From: CAWUEX02 sp963921305
GTDB taxonomy: Bacteria; Pseudomonadota; Alphaproteobacteria; Rhodospirillales; Rhodospirillaceae
DNA length: 64,000 bases
Direction: 5' to 3'
Assembly (NCBI GenBank): GCA_963921305.4
Contig: CAWUEX030000002.1
Coordinates: 930,001-994,000, forward strand
Under the pieces are notes generated by a model. It worked only from the letters and a program-made list of their open reading frames with translations, made no database searches and was not told where the DNA came from. The position numbers were made by a program, and so were the translations under genes. Shown in pieces: positions 25,423-35,709 of this stretch (its first letter is position 1; each line of letters begins with the position of its first letter).

Positions 25423-27945
25423 TTAGAAGTTGATCGAAGTCTTCAAGCCAAACTGGCGCTTATTCTGCGGCGTGACCGCGACACCTTGGAAGAAGGTGAA
25501 GAACGCAAAATCGATAGGACGGGTGAAGTCCGTCCACCGCGCACAGGCCGACCAGTTATCGTCGTCGAACAGGTTCTTGACCCACAACTCGACACGCAGG
25601 TTCTCTTTCTCGATACCGGCGCGGGAATTGAACAGCCAATAATCGTTACACTGCGCCAAGTTGGCGACGGATACCCAGGTCTTGCCGAAGTAGATGGCAT
25701 CGCCGCGAACAAACCAATCCCAGTCGGCGTTTAGCGATCCGGTGTAAGTAGATGACACCGAGCCGGTCCACTTCGGATAACGGGCATGCTCGTTACCGTT
25801 CACGTTGGTGAAGTTGGCATAGGACGAGATAAAGTTGGCTTCAAAATCGGTGAACTTGCTCTTGGCGTAGGCAAAGCTGAAGTCCGTCGTCCAGCCTTCA
25901 GTAATCAGAGCCTGACCTTCGAGCTCAAGACCGTAAATCTCACCCGTGCCTGAGATGGTGGTGTTGCGCGGCGTGAAGATCGGCGTGCCATCGGCAAGCG
26001 AGGCGAGACCGCCAAGCGGGGTAAGGTCTTCCGGACGGCACCCGGCGGATGTCGCGTTGGCGCCGTCACAGGTTTCCTGAATGACTGCAACCACGCGGCT
26101 CTTCTGGTTCTTCCACTTGCCGTAATAGATGGCGGAGGAGAAGCTGAGGCGGCCATCAAACGCCGTCTGTTTCCAACCGAGTTCGTATGAGTCGAGCTCT
26201 TCTTCCGGAATAATCGCGCTGACCCGGTCACCGAACTGAGCGGTGTATTGCGCCAGTTCCTGAGCGTCAGCCGCGACAACAAACGGATTGGCTTCGCCCG
26301 GCAACACGCCTTGGGACCAGCTGGCATAGAAATTGGTGTCATCGCCCGGTTGGTACTGCAGAATGACACGCGGCAGGAACGTGTTGGAGTCGATATCCTG
26401 ACCCGCTTTGTCGAGGCGGTCTTCTTGATACCGGCCTTCCAAGTTGATGGTGAACTCATCAGTCACATCATAAGAGATGGATCCGAAGAGGCCTGTCGTT
26501 TCAACATGGTCCGTATTCTGTGCTGCGTTGGTGGTCCGCAATGGCGGAATGGGTGCGCAGCCGTCGCCGGAGGCAGCCTGGTTCGGTAACGTATCCCAAC
26601 AATAGACAACGACGCGGCCACCCGTGCCGGACGTGACAAAGTCCTGCTCGTAATAGTTCACACCGGCGAGCCAACGGAGACGGTTATCCTGGTTAGACGT
26701 GAGCCGCGCTTCGATGGATAAATCTTCCTGGCTCTGCGGGTCACGGCCAATATTCTGCGCGATCGCGGACAAGCCTTGATCGCGGATCCAGTTGGCTTCC
26801 ATATCGTTGTAGCCGCCTTGGACATCCAACGACATGCCGTTGTCGAAGTCGTACCCAAAGGACGCCGAGAAACGTGTGGTGTTTCTGAGCAAGCCGATCT
26901 TATCGACCCGCGGCACGTCTGACAGCGCGTCGGGGAACGCCGCGTTGACGATATGATCAATCAACAAACCTTCGACGCCGAGCTGACCTTCAATGCCTGG
27001 GGTAAGCGTGGTGACCGTATCGATAATGTTGAAGTCACCAACTTTGGAAATCGCATCGCCTAGTGAGGGAACCCGGCCATTGCAGAACCAGTTCTGCGGC
27101 ACAACTGTCTCACCGGCATTGGTCGTGACAGACTGGCCAGTACAGGTATTGTTTTCCGCACCGCCGACGAAACCACCTGCTGGCGGGCCATCATCGTCGC
27201 GGCCATAAAAAGCGCGCAGCTTGATTTCGAGATTTTCGTTGGGCGTCGCAAAAAGGGTTGCGTTTATGGACCGCGTCGATTGGTCGCCAATTGACCCGCC
27301 GTCAGAGGCTGTCCACATGCCGCCGCGATGGTAAAGGCGGCCGCCGACCCGCAGCGCAAGTTTGTCTTCCACCAAAGGGCCTTCGACGCTAGCGGACACA
27401 TCGAACTCGTCGTAGGTCGCGCCGGAGGCTTGAATTTTACCGGAGAATTCTTCGGTGGACGGGCTGCGGGTGATGTAGTTCACCGCACCGCCGAAGGTAT
27501 TCCGTCCGAAGTATGCAGCCTGCGGCCCCTTGATGACTTCGACACGTTCCAGATCGTCCAGAGGAATGGAGTGGGTCGACCCCAACACGTAGATACCGTC
27601 AACAAACAAAGCGCCGAGCTGGAAGGTCGGGATGTTCGAGTTGACGTTCATGCCACGGAAACGGATGGCCGGATTGAAACGGCCCGGACGCTGACCACCT
27701 TGGTCGTGATATTGCAGACCGGCAACTTGCAGCGACAGTTCCTCAAGGCCCTTGAAGCCCGAGCGATCGATGTCGTCGGCAGTAAAAGCGGAAATTGCCA
27801 GCGGAATTTCTTGCAACGACTCTTCGCGCTTACGCGCGGTGACGACGATTTCTTCCAGAGCCAAGCTTTGCGCGTAAACCGCTTCGCTGGCGCCAAAAGC
27901 CATGGTCAATGCGGCAGCGCCGCACATGAGATATTTCTTAGACAT
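25423..27945 (-). CDS. TonB-dependent outer-membrane receptor 1
   Basis: An 840-aa receptor with a Sec signal (ending VYAQS), a TonB box within LEEIVVTARKREESLQEIP, a plug domain to about residue 160 (VEVIKGPQAAYFGRNTFGGA), and a 22-strand-type barrel ending in INF with a terminal Phe. It imports a scarce, bulky ligand across the outer membrane using TonB energy. The ligand is unknown; the QEIP-type N-terminus is frequent in receptors for organic nutrients as well as siderophores. It is divergent from a paralogue across 548 bp. Confidence 0.93.
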   Translation of the reverse strand: MSKKYLMCGAAALTMAFGASEAVYAQSLALEEIVVTARKREESLQEIPLAISAFTADDIDRSGFKGLEELSLQVAGLQYHDQGGQRPGRFNPAIRFRGMNVNSNIPTFQLGALFVDGIYVLGSTHSIPLDDLERVEVIKGPQAAYFGRNTFGGAVNYITRSPSTEEFSGKIQASGATYDEFDVSASVEGPLVEDKLALRVGGRLYHRGGMWTASDGGSIGDQSTRSINATLFATPNENLEIKLRAFYGRDDDGPPAGGFVGGAENNTCTGQSVTTNAGETVVPQNWFCNGRVPSLGDAISKVGDFNIIDTVTTLTPGIEGQLGVEGLLIDHIVNAAFPDALSDVPRVDKIGLLRNTTRFSASFGYDFDNGMSLDVQGGYNDMEANWIRDQGLSAIAQNIGRDPQSQEDLSIEARLTSNQDNRLRWLAGVNYYEQDFVTSGTGGRVVVYCWDTLPNQAASGDGCAPIPPLRTTNAAQNTDHVETTGLFGSISYDVTDEFTINLEGRYQEDRLDKAGQDIDSNTFLPRVILQYQPGDDTNFYASWSQGVLPGEANPFVVAADAQELAQYTAQFGDRVSAIIPEEELDSYELGWKQTAFDGRLSFSSAIYYGKWKNQKSRVVAVIQETCDGANATSAGCRPEDLTPLGGLASLADGTPIFTPRNTTISGTGEIYGLELEGQALITEGWTTDFSFAYAKSKFTDFEANFISSYANFTNVNGNEHARYPKWTGSVSSTYTGSLNADWDWFVRGDAIYFGKTWVSVANLAQCNDYWLFNSRAGIEKENLRVELWVKNLFDDDNWSACARWTDFTRPIDFAFFTFFQGVAVTPQNKRQFGLKTSINF

Positions 27946-28493
27946 GTCTCTCCCCCTGATTGGTTTAACCGGCTGTGCCAGCCTCAGGAGCAGACCGGGT
28001 TCCCGTTAAACCAAGACACAGCACTGAGCTGGTCCGTCAATAACTCACCCGTGTAATTTACGCCTGCAAAAGCGGCGGATTCACACGGATGTACTAGAAA
28101 CTATTACAGACGCGAATGATGACCGCAAGAAGGCGATTATATTAGAAAATCTGCGCTTAATTTGCAGATAAATTGGTATCTCATTATATGAAAGGGGGGA
28201 ATTTAGGTCTTCAGTTTTCTGATTAGCGTGAATTTTCAACTCAGAGAGGAATTACGTTTTAGCCAGCGCCGCTTAGAGCGCCAATTTCCCATAAAGTGTT
28301 GCAGAAATGACGCGCGGACTCTGTGTTTGTCCGGACCAAAACACTTTGCGCTTTCCCCTCAGCCCGGTTGCGCTAGGGTTCGGGCAAGACGAGTCCGGCG
28401 CACACTAAGAGCTTCGCAGATATCTCTCGGCCTGTTGTCGAACTCGTTTTCTGGAGAGATTCAGATGACTCTGAAGCACAAGGGGAAAACTTA
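27946..28493. other. Regulatory region between divergent TonB receptor genes
   Basis: No supported gene lies here. An 88-aa plus-strand ORF ending at the receptor 2 start is probably not coding. The middle (28080-28210) is AT-rich and holds divergent promoter-like elements plus an inverted repeat described separately. Confidence 0.6.
28136..28190. promoter_or_regulatory. Candidate divergent promoters with shared operator
   Basis: On the plus strand TTGCAG (28162-28167) and TATATG (28185-28190) are 17 nt apart and could drive receptor 2. On the minus strand a perfect TATAAT (28141-28136) could drive receptor 1, although its -35 is weak. An inverted repeat ATCTGC-N9-GCAGAT (28149-28169) lies across both -35 regions, a good place for a common regulator. 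Predicted by eye only. Confidence 0.4.
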
Positions 28494-31049
28494 ATGCTAG
28501 GCAGAAAAACTATTCGGACGGTGGCGTTATCGACCGTCGCGGCGCTCGCGCTGCCGCTCGCTGCGGAAGCGCAGCAAATCGCACTGGAAGAAATCGTTGT
28601 CACCGCACGTAAGCGTGCGGAGAGCTTGCAGGAAATTCCGGTCGCCATCTCGGCGTTCACCGCCGACCAGATGGAAGTGACGGGGGCGACGAACCTGGTC
28701 GACCTCTCAAAATTCACGCCGGGCATTCAGTTCAATGAGCAGGGCGTTCAAGAGCCGGGCCGTTTGTACACGGCGATCCGTTTCCGCGGCTTGGGTTCGG
28801 AAATTAAAGAACCGTTCGGCCAAGTTGGATCGGCTTTTGTGGATGGCATCTACGTGTCGTCCGGTGTGTCGAGTTTCGGCACTGAAAACTTCGAACGCGT
28901 AGAAATCGTCAAAGGCCCATCCTCCGCCTGGCTGGGCCGCTCGACCTTCGCCGGTGCGGTCAACATGATCACCCGCACCCCGAGCACCACGGAGTACTCG
29001 GGCCGCATTACCGCCAAACTGGCAGAGGACGGCACCTACGACAACTCGGCCTCCATCGAAGGGCCGCTGGTCGAGGACAAACTGGCCTTCCGCGCGTTCG
29101 TGCAGGGCTACGGCACGGATGGTCAATACACCGCCGGCGATGGTGGCGCGCTTGGCAAGGAACGTACCGAGACTGTCAGCGCGACGTTGTATGCAACACC
29201 GACCGATGAATTGAGCATCCGCCTCAACGCGATTTACGCCAAAGATAATGATGGCGCCCCCGCTGGCTTGTTCATCTCCGGCCCCTTGGGATTGCGGGGC
29301 AATAACACGACCGGACTGACAAACTGTTTCGATCAGAACCCCGGCTTTGCTACTCAGTTCAAGCAGGGCAATCCGGCACTCGGAAATCTGACGGACTTCG
29401 TCTGCGGTGAAATTCCAACCGCTCTGGACTTGGTGGACTCGAACACTGCGATCACACCCGAGTTCGTGACGTTCTGGAATGAAATCGTCCCGCAGCCTGA
29501 TGGCGCACTGTTCCTGGACCGTGTTGGTATCAAGCGTAAGCAACGCCGGGCATCGCTACAGATCGATTATGATTTGAACGCCGGTGGGCTCCTTGAAGGA
29601 TCAACGATTACCTTGCTGGGCGGGTACGGCAAAGAGCAAGTCTCCAGCATTCGTGACTTTGACATCACCCCGGCGGCCAACTGGCTGTCGCGTGATCCGC
29701 AGATCATCGAGACCAAGCAGTACGAAGCCCGTATCGCGTCTGGCCAAGACAATCCGCTGACCTGGCTGCTGGGCGTCAGCTACTTTGACGCTACTTTCTC
29801 CAGCCAGTTCTCCGGCGGCGAAGTGGTCGTCGGTCACGATGGCGGCCTAGCGTCTGTCTTGGCGGCGTTTGATCTCGACACGATCTTCGGCCGGACGTCT
29901 GATGGGCTATGCCCATGTGGCTTCCCGCCGCTTGACCCGCCGCCGATCAACACCGGTAAAACGTTCGGCGTATTCGGCAGCATCGGGTACGACATCACCG
30001 ATCAGTTCGGCATCGATTTCGAATGGCGCTGGCAGGAAGATAAAATCCGCGCCGAAACGCGTTCGATCCAAGCCGTCTTCCCGTTCATTGAGCCGTTTGC
30101 AACCGGCGGAGGCTCGGGTCTGGGCGTCGAACTAGGTGAAGAGTTCAAGAGTTTCTTGCCGCGTGTCACCTTGCAGTATCAGCCGACAGACGAAACCAAC
30201 GTCTGGGCCACGTACTCCGAGGGCAACAACCCAGGGTTCTTCAACCTGGATCTGATCACCCGGCCTGAGACGGACATCGATCTCATCCGGGCCCAGTTCC
30301 CTGATGCCAACCTGTTTGCCGACGAAGAAAGCCTGAAAAACTATGAGTTGGGCTGGAAACAGGTTCTCATGGAAAATCGGGTCAACTTCTCGTTGGTCGG
30401 TTATTTCATGGAGTGGGGTAATCAGAAGACCCGCACCGGCGTCGCCTTTGATCGTCCCGATGGCTCTCAAGGTATTGCCAACCTGGTTGTCGGCGGTTTC
30501 TCCACCGATATCTTGGGCTTGGAGTTTGAAAGTGCGGCTGCAATCACGGAAAACTTTACGTTAAATGCCGGCCTGAACTACGCCGACGCTGAGTTCCAGG
30601 ATTTTGATTGCGGCTTCGCCGATGACTTTGCTCCAGCCGATCCGGATGGTGTTGTGCGCTGTGATGGCAACACGCCGGTTCAGTTCCCGAAATGGAGCGG
30701 CTCGTTCGCGGCCACCTGGACAGACAGCCTGACCAACAACTGGGATTACTTCATCCGCTTTGACGGCACCTACACCGGCAAGCGCTTCACCGACGAAAAG
30801 AACTTCTCGTGGATCGGTGAACAGTGGCTGTTCAACCTGCGTGTCGGCTTCACCGATGAGAACCTGCGTGTTGAAGGCTTCGTCACCAACCTGTTCAACG
30901 ATGATCAGTACCTCGCGGGGAACCGCTGGACTGACTTCTCGGCCGACACCGGCGGGTTGTTCCCGTTCGAATTCGGCCTGCAGCAGGGTATCGCGCTGAC
31001 GGCGCCGAAGAAGCGTCAGTTTGGTGTCCGTGCGGCGTACAACTTCTAA
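28494..31049 (+). CDS. TonB-dependent outer-membrane receptor 2
   Basis: An 851-aa paralogue of receptor 1 with the same N-terminal layout: signal ending AAEAQ, LEEIVVTARKRAESLQEIP TonB-box region, plug with VEIVKGPSSAWLGRSTFAGA, and a barrel ending in AAYNF. The ATG has an AAGGGGA ribosome site. It is followed by a strong terminator and then by three solute-binding protein genes on the same strand, which suggests outer-membrane and periplasmic steps for a shared ligand group. The ligand is not evident. Confidence 0.93.
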   Translation: MLGRKTIRTVALSTVAALALPLAAEAQQIALEEIVVTARKRAESLQEIPVAISAFTADQMEVTGATNLVDLSKFTPGIQFNEQGVQEPGRLYTAIRFRGLGSEIKEPFGQVGSAFVDGIYVSSGVSSFGTENFERVEIVKGPSSAWLGRSTFAGAVNMITRTPSTTEYSGRITAKLAEDGTYDNSASIEGPLVEDKLAFRAFVQGYGTDGQYTAGDGGALGKERTETVSATLYATPTDELSIRLNAIYAKDNDGAPAGLFISGPLGLRGNNTTGLTNCFDQNPGFATQFKQGNPALGNLTDFVCGEIPTALDLVDSNTAITPEFVTFWNEIVPQPDGALFLDRVGIKRKQRRASLQIDYDLNAGGLLEGSTITLLGGYGKEQVSSIRDFDITPAANWLSRDPQIIETKQYEARIASGQDNPLTWLLGVSYFDATFSSQFSGGEVVVGHDGGLASVLAAFDLDTIFGRTSDGLCPCGFPPLDPPPINTGKTFGVFGSIGYDITDQFGIDFEWRWQEDKIRAETRSIQAVFPFIEPFATGGGSGLGVELGEEFKSFLPRVTLQYQPTDETNVWATYSEGNNPGFFNLDLITRPETDIDLIRAQFPDANLFADEESLKNYELGWKQVLMENRVNFSLVGYFMEWGNQKTRTGVAFDRPDGSQGIANLVVGGFSTDILGLEFESAAAITENFTLNAGLNYADAEFQDFDCGFADDFAPADPDGVVRCDGNTPVQFPKWSGSFAATWTDSLTNNWDYFIRFDGTYTGKRFTDEKNFSWIGEQWLFNLRVGFTDENLRVEGFVTNLFNDDQYLAGNRWTDFSADTGGLFPFEFGLQQGIALTAPKKRQFGVRAAYNF

Positions 31050-31077
31050 GTTACGCCGTCGCACAATCTAATCCAGG

Positions 31078-31112
31078 AAACGCCCTGGCCCAGGCCGGGG
31101 CGTTTTCTTTTG
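31078..31112 (+). terminator. Rho-independent terminator after TonB receptor 2
   Basis: A 13-bp stem (AAACGCCCTGGCC with GGCCGGGGCGTTT, one G-T pair) with a 2-nt loop is followed by TTTTCTTTT. It separates receptor 2 from the solute-binding genes. Confidence 0.88.
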
Positions 31113-31144
31113 TGCCAAACCACGGGTGCGCCTAGGCTGGGTCT

Positions 31145-32641
31145 ATGCGTTTACTCGCAGTTCTCTTCTGTGGCTTAGCGATCCTGTCCGGCGACCTGGC
31201 TGCCAAGGACGTCATCAGGATCGGCACGACGGCGTTGCCGCCTACCCTAGGCAACCCATACCGCAACACTGGCACGCCGCACATCTTCACGTGGTCGGCG
31301 ACCTTCGATGGCCTCACCCGGATCGATGCGGACGGCGCGCTACATCCGTGGCTCGCGACAGCGTGGCAGGCGACAGATGAACTGACGTGGCGGATTACGC
31401 TGAGGGACGACGTCACGTTTTCGAACGGGCGGCCCTTCGACGCTGATGCGGTTCTCAATGTCGTCGACTTCTTCAAAAGTGACGCAGCGGTGCGGGAAGC
31501 TGTGGGGCGGGAGTTTGCGTTCATCGCTGGCGCGCGGGCCCTTGAGCCCCACGTGGTGGAAATCTCAACCACCGCGCCCACGCCCCACTTGCCCAGGGTT
31601 TTGCCGCTGATGCACATGGTCGAACCAGATCATTGGCGCGCGTTGGGACCTGAAGGCTTTGCGCAAGACCCGATTGGCACCGGTCCTTACCGGCCCGTCG
31701 ATTTCGGAACGACCCGGATCGTGTACGAAGCGGTGCCGACGTCTTGGCGGGCGCCTAAGGTTCCCCGCATGGAAAAAATCGCCGCACCCGATGCCTACAC
31801 CCGCGTTCAAGCTGTCATCGCGGATCAGCTCGACATCGCCATGAGTATCGGCCCCGATGAAGTGGCCGTTATCGAAAACGCCGGCGGCATTGGTCTGGAT
31901 TGGCCGACAGCGGCGCTGTGGGCGATTAATTTTCACCATGGGCGTGGCACGCCGCTAGACGACGTGCGGGTTCGTGAGGCTTTGAATCTCGCAATCAACC
32001 GCCGGCAACTTGTCGATGCATTGCTTGACGGAAAACCGGCTTTGCCAACCCAAGCCGCAACACCGAATGCATATGGCTATGACCCTGCGTTGCCGCCCAT
32101 TCCCTATGACCCGGAACGGGCACGGAGCTTGCTGTCGGACGCGGGATATCCAGACGGCTTCTCCTTTGTCGTTCAAGGCGTAGTCGGGTCCGGCGCCAAC
32201 GACGCGGCCATGTATCAGCTGGTGGCACAAGACCTAGCTGCAGTGGGTGTGACGATGGAGATCCGCGTTTTCCCCGTAACTCAGCTGATCCGCAGTGTCA
32301 TGGAAGGCGAATGGAACGGCGACGCCTTCGGGGTCACCTTCGCCGCTGAACCAACCATCGATGTGCTCAGACCGATGCGCAATCATTCGTGCCTGTGGCC
32401 GCATCCCTGGTACTGCGACGAACGGATTATGCCGGCGATCAACGAGGCGCTCGTCACATTTGATGAACAGCGCGGACTGGACCTCAGGCATCAGGTCATG
32501 GCGTTCTACCGTGAGGAATGGGTCGCGCTGTATCTCTATCAAATCGTGCGGTTTGCCGGAACGCGGGCCAACGTCCGTGGATTTTCCGAAGTGCACGGCT
32601 TTGTTTCCTTCGAAGATCTTCACTTCATCGACGAAGAGTGA
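31145..32641 (+). CDS. ABC-type solute-binding protein, family 5 (copy 1)
   Basis: A 498-aa periplasmic protein with a Sec signal (about 20 residues, ending DLAAK). It has the class 5 (peptide/nickel/haem type) layout: FDGLTRIDADGALHPWLAT, WRITLRDDVTFSNGRPFDAD, PIGTGPYRP, VREALNLAINRRQLVDALL. A copy-specific C-terminal motif NHSCLWPHPWYCDE is shared by all three tandem copies. Family 5 proteins deliver oligopeptides, nickel, haem or sugars to ABC permeases; no permease or ATPase gene is in the window. The stop overlaps the next start (TGATG). Confidence 0.92.
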   Translation: MRLLAVLFCGLAILSGDLAAKDVIRIGTTALPPTLGNPYRNTGTPHIFTWSATFDGLTRIDADGALHPWLATAWQATDELTWRITLRDDVTFSNGRPFDADAVLNVVDFFKSDAAVREAVGREFAFIAGARALEPHVVEISTTAPTPHLPRVLPLMHMVEPDHWRALGPEGFAQDPIGTGPYRPVDFGTTRIVYEAVPTSWRAPKVPRMEKIAAPDAYTRVQAVIADQLDIAMSIGPDEVAVIENAGGIGLDWPTAALWAINFHHGRGTPLDDVRVREALNLAINRRQLVDALLDGKPALPTQAATPNAYGYDPALPPIPYDPERARSLLSDAGYPDGFSFVVQGVVGSGANDAAMYQLVAQDLAAVGVTMEIRVFPVTQLIRSVMEGEWNGDAFGVTFAAEPTIDVLRPMRNHSCLWPHPWYCDERIMPAINEALVTFDEQRGLDLRHQVMAFYREEWVALYLYQIVRFAGTRANVRGFSEVHGFVSFEDLHFIDEE

Positions 32642-34130
32642 TGCGGCTCTTCGCATTTCTACTCTTCTGGATTTTGGGTGTCTCTAACACCCAAGCTCAG
32701 ATGCTGCGCCTGGCGTTGCCCGAACTGCCGCCCGGCCTGGGATACCCATACCGGGTGATGACCATGCCGACCCTCTACACCGTGTCGGCCATGTTCGACG
32801 GACTGACGCGCATCGATGCCGATGGCGTTGTGAAGCCTTGGCTGGCAACGTCCTGGACTCAGACCAACCCAACCACTTGGACGCTGACCTTGCGGGACGA
32901 TGTGGTGTTTCACAACGGCCGGCCCTTCACCGCGGATGCGGTCGTACACGTGGTCAATTTCCTGGCCACACGCGAGGGCATGGGCGAAGCCGTGGCGACA
33001 GAGATGGCATTTCTGCACAGCGCCCGCGCCCTTGATGACCATGTCGTCGAAATCCGCACGGATTACCCCGTGCCGATCCTGCCCCGGTTCCTGCCGGTGC
33101 TTCATATGGCGGAGCCGGAGGCGTGGTTGGACGCGGGACTAGATGAATTCTCCCGCGCGCCGGTGGGAACCGGCCCGTTCGCCGCTGACTCCTTCGCCGC
33201 GACCAAAGCGACCTTCCGCGCCCATGAGAAGGGCTGGCGGCCACCGCAGGTGGAGGGGCTGGAAATCTACGCCGTGCCGGAGGCGACTGCGCGGGTCCAG
33301 GCGTTGATCTCGGGGTCCGTCGATGTCGCACTCGCACTCGGACCGGATGACCGTGCACTCATCGAGTCCGTCGGCGGAACATTCCTGGGCTGGCGCAGCG
33401 AGACGGTCAGAACCATCTCGTTTGTGCTCACCGGTGACCCATCCCCGCTCGACGATATCCGGGTCCGCCAGGCCCTTAATCTGGCGGTCGACCGGCAAAC
33501 TATTATCGATGGCCTGTTGGGTGGGGTGACCTCTCCTGCCAGTCAGGGTGCAACCCCCGCCGCGGAGGGCTTCAATCCAGATCTGGATGGCATTCTCTAT
33601 GACCCAGACCGGGCGCGCGCTTTGATGAAAGAAGCCGGTGTTGAACACGGCTTTGAGATGACGGTGGAAGCGGTGATCGGCGCCAGCGCGGTACCGACCG
33701 CGCGATGTACCAGCAGGTCGCCCGGTATTTACTAGACATCGGCGTCACCATGACCATCGTGCCCGTGACTTTTGCTCATTTATTTGATCACTTTGAACGG
33801 GGCGGGTGGCATGGCCAAGCCTTCGGCATGGTCTATAGTGCCGAGCCTGTCATCGACGCCATCCGCCCGCTGCGCAACAACTCCTGCCTGCGGCCCGTTC
33901 CCTGGTACTGCGACACCGGCTTATCAGCGATGATCGAACAGGCGCTGACCGAACCGGACGTCGGCGAACGCGTCTCCTTGAAGCGACATATTCTCGCCCG
34001 ATATCGGGAGGAAGCTCCGGCCATATTCCTGTGGGCGGAACCCCGTTTTGCCGGCTTGGCTGAGGACGTGGCCGGATATGGCGACGTTCATGGATTCATC
34101 AGTTACGATACGCTCGCTTTGAAGCAATAG
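32641..34130 (+). pseudogene. ABC-type solute-binding protein, family 5 (copy 2), frameshifted
   Basis: Translation from 32641 (signal MRLFAFLLFWILGVSNTQAQ) matches copies 1 and 3 up to about residue 350. It then leaves the frame at 33690-33704 and stops at 33735. The homologous C-terminus (MYQQVARYLLDIGVTM, NNSCLRPVPWYCDT) continues in the -1 frame to 34130. One base missing in the stretch GTACCGACCGCGCG (for example CCGGACC reduced to CCGACC) explains it. Both halves are otherwise intact, so the break is recent or a consensus error. Confidence 0.85.
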
Positions 34131-34138
34131 GAGTGACC

Positions 34139-35638
34139 GTGAAACGCCTGTTCAGTTTGTTTCTGGCTATTCAACTGGCCTCTCTGCCCGTGGCCGCTGA
34201 GACCGAGTTGCGCATGGGCATGTCGAGCCTGCCGTTGTCGTTCGGCAATCCGATGCGGTCAGGCGCCACGCCAACGATCTATTTCACACCGGCGATTTTC
34301 GATGGTCTGACCCGGCTGGACCGCGAGGGCAACTTGCTGCCGTGGCTGGCTGTCGCGTGGGAACCCAAAGACACAAAGACGTGGGCCGTCACATTGCGCG
34401 AAGGCGTCACGTTCTCCAATGGCGTACCCCTAACAGCTGACGCGGCGGCCTTCGCCGTGAATTATTTGGCGAGTGAGGACTCGCTGCAAGAAAGTCTGCG
34501 GCGGGAAATCCCGGCCCTTGCTGGCGCCGTGGCCATCGATGACCTGACCGTCGAAATCACAACGGTCAACGAAGAGCCGCTGCTGATGCGCTCGCTCAGT
34601 ATTCTGCCGATGGTGGAGCCCGGCCAATGGACCCGGCTCGGGCGTGAGGGGTTTGGCCAGGAACCGGTCGGCACAGGGCCGTTCCGCATCACCGGCTGGA
34701 GCCCGACCGAAGCCCGCATGGAAGCAGTCCCGACCTCGTGGCGGCCGCCCCAGGTGGACCGCCTGACCATCCTGGCCATTCCAGATAAGTCTGCGCGCAT
34801 TCAGGCCTTGCAGTCCGGGCGGATCGACCTTGGCATTGAGTTCGGACCCGAAGACGGCGTGTTGATGCAGGCGGCCGGTCTCAAAGTGGAGAATTGGCTG
34901 GCGGCGGAAACGGCAGGCCTCTCTTTCATTCTGACACGCAACCCCGACTCGCCGCTGCAGGATGTGCGTGTGCGGGAAGCCCTGAATCTCGCCGTCGACC
35001 GGCAAACGCTGACGGACATTCTGCTTGAGGGCGCGACGGTTCCGGCCAACCAGCCAGCGCCGCGGTCGGCTTTTGGCCATAACCCGGACCTTCCCCCCCT
35101 CACCCTCGACACGGAGCGGGCCCGCGCCTTGCTCAAGGAAGCCGGGTATGAAGATGGCTTCTCGTTCACAGCCGTGTCGGTCGCGGGAATCGGTGTCGGC
35201 TCTTCTGTGCTGCAGATTATGGCGAATGCGTTCGCTGACCTGGGCGTGGAAATGGAAGTCCGCGCACTTCCGATTCAACAGTTTCTACAATTTTTGAGTC
35301 GAGGCACCTGGCCGGACGATGTGGACGCGTTTTCGATGAATTGGCCGATCTGGCCCTCGCTCGACAGTTTGCGCGCATTGCGTCTGCACTCTTGTTTAAG
35401 GCGTGAGCCATGGTACTGCGATGAAACCATCATGCCGGCGATCACAGCGGCAATGGCCGAATGGGACGAAGCCAAGTCTTTATCCATGCGCCAGGACATT
35501 ATGGCCTGGTACCGCGACCAGTACCCGGCGGTATACATGTTCGAGGCGCCTCAGTTCGCGGGCATGAGTCCAAGGGTGTCGGGGTTTTATATGGCCAACA
35601 ACATCATCGGCTTCGAAGACATCAAACTCACTGACTGA
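34139..35638 (+). CDS. ABC-type solute-binding protein, family 5 (copy 3)
   Basis: A roughly 499-aa paralogue of the two preceding genes with a Sec signal (VKRLFSLFLAIQLASLPVAAE). The same landmarks are present: FDGLTRLDREGNLLPWLAV, WAVTLREGVTFSNGVPLTAD, VREALNLAVDRQTLTDILL, HSCLRREPWYCDE. The GTG at 34139 has AGGAG at 5 nt; a GTG two codons earlier is less likely. It follows copy 2 by a few bases in the same transcript. Three divergent binding proteins in a row suggest recognition of several related ligands. Confidence 0.92.
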   Translation: MKRLFSLFLAIQLASLPVAAETELRMGMSSLPLSFGNPMRSGATPTIYFTPAIFDGLTRLDREGNLLPWLAVAWEPKDTKTWAVTLREGVTFSNGVPLTADAAAFAVNYLASEDSLQESLRREIPALAGAVAIDDLTVEITTVNEEPLLMRSLSILPMVEPGQWTRLGREGFGQEPVGTGPFRITGWSPTEARMEAVPTSWRPPQVDRLTILAIPDKSARIQALQSGRIDLGIEFGPEDGVLMQAAGLKVENWLAAETAGLSFILTRNPDSPLQDVRVREALNLAVDRQTLTDILLEGATVPANQPAPRSAFGHNPDLPPLTLDTERARALLKEAGYEDGFSFTAVSVAGIGVGSSVLQIMANAFADLGVEMEVRALPIQQFLQFLSRGTWPDDVDAFSMNWPIWPSLDSLRALRLHSCLRREPWYCDETIMPAITAAMAEWDEAKSLSMRQDIMAWYRDQYPAVYMFEAPQFAGMSPRVSGFYMANNIIGFEDIKLTD

Positions 35639-35709
35639 CAGCGGGGCGCTCTTGGCTTTCGCGGGGATTGTCCATACCCTCCCGGTACAGACAGAGGGAG
35701 GGGTATGCC

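Noticed and set aside
28228..28494. 88-aa plus-strand ORF before TonB receptor 2
   Set aside because: Lies in the promoter region, is Arg/Cys-rich without a fold-like pattern, and its last codons carry the receptor's ribosome site.
33690..33735. Programmed -1 frameshift in binding protein copy 2
   Set aside because: No slippery heptamer of the X-XXY-YYZ kind is present at the junction; a lost base explains it more simply.
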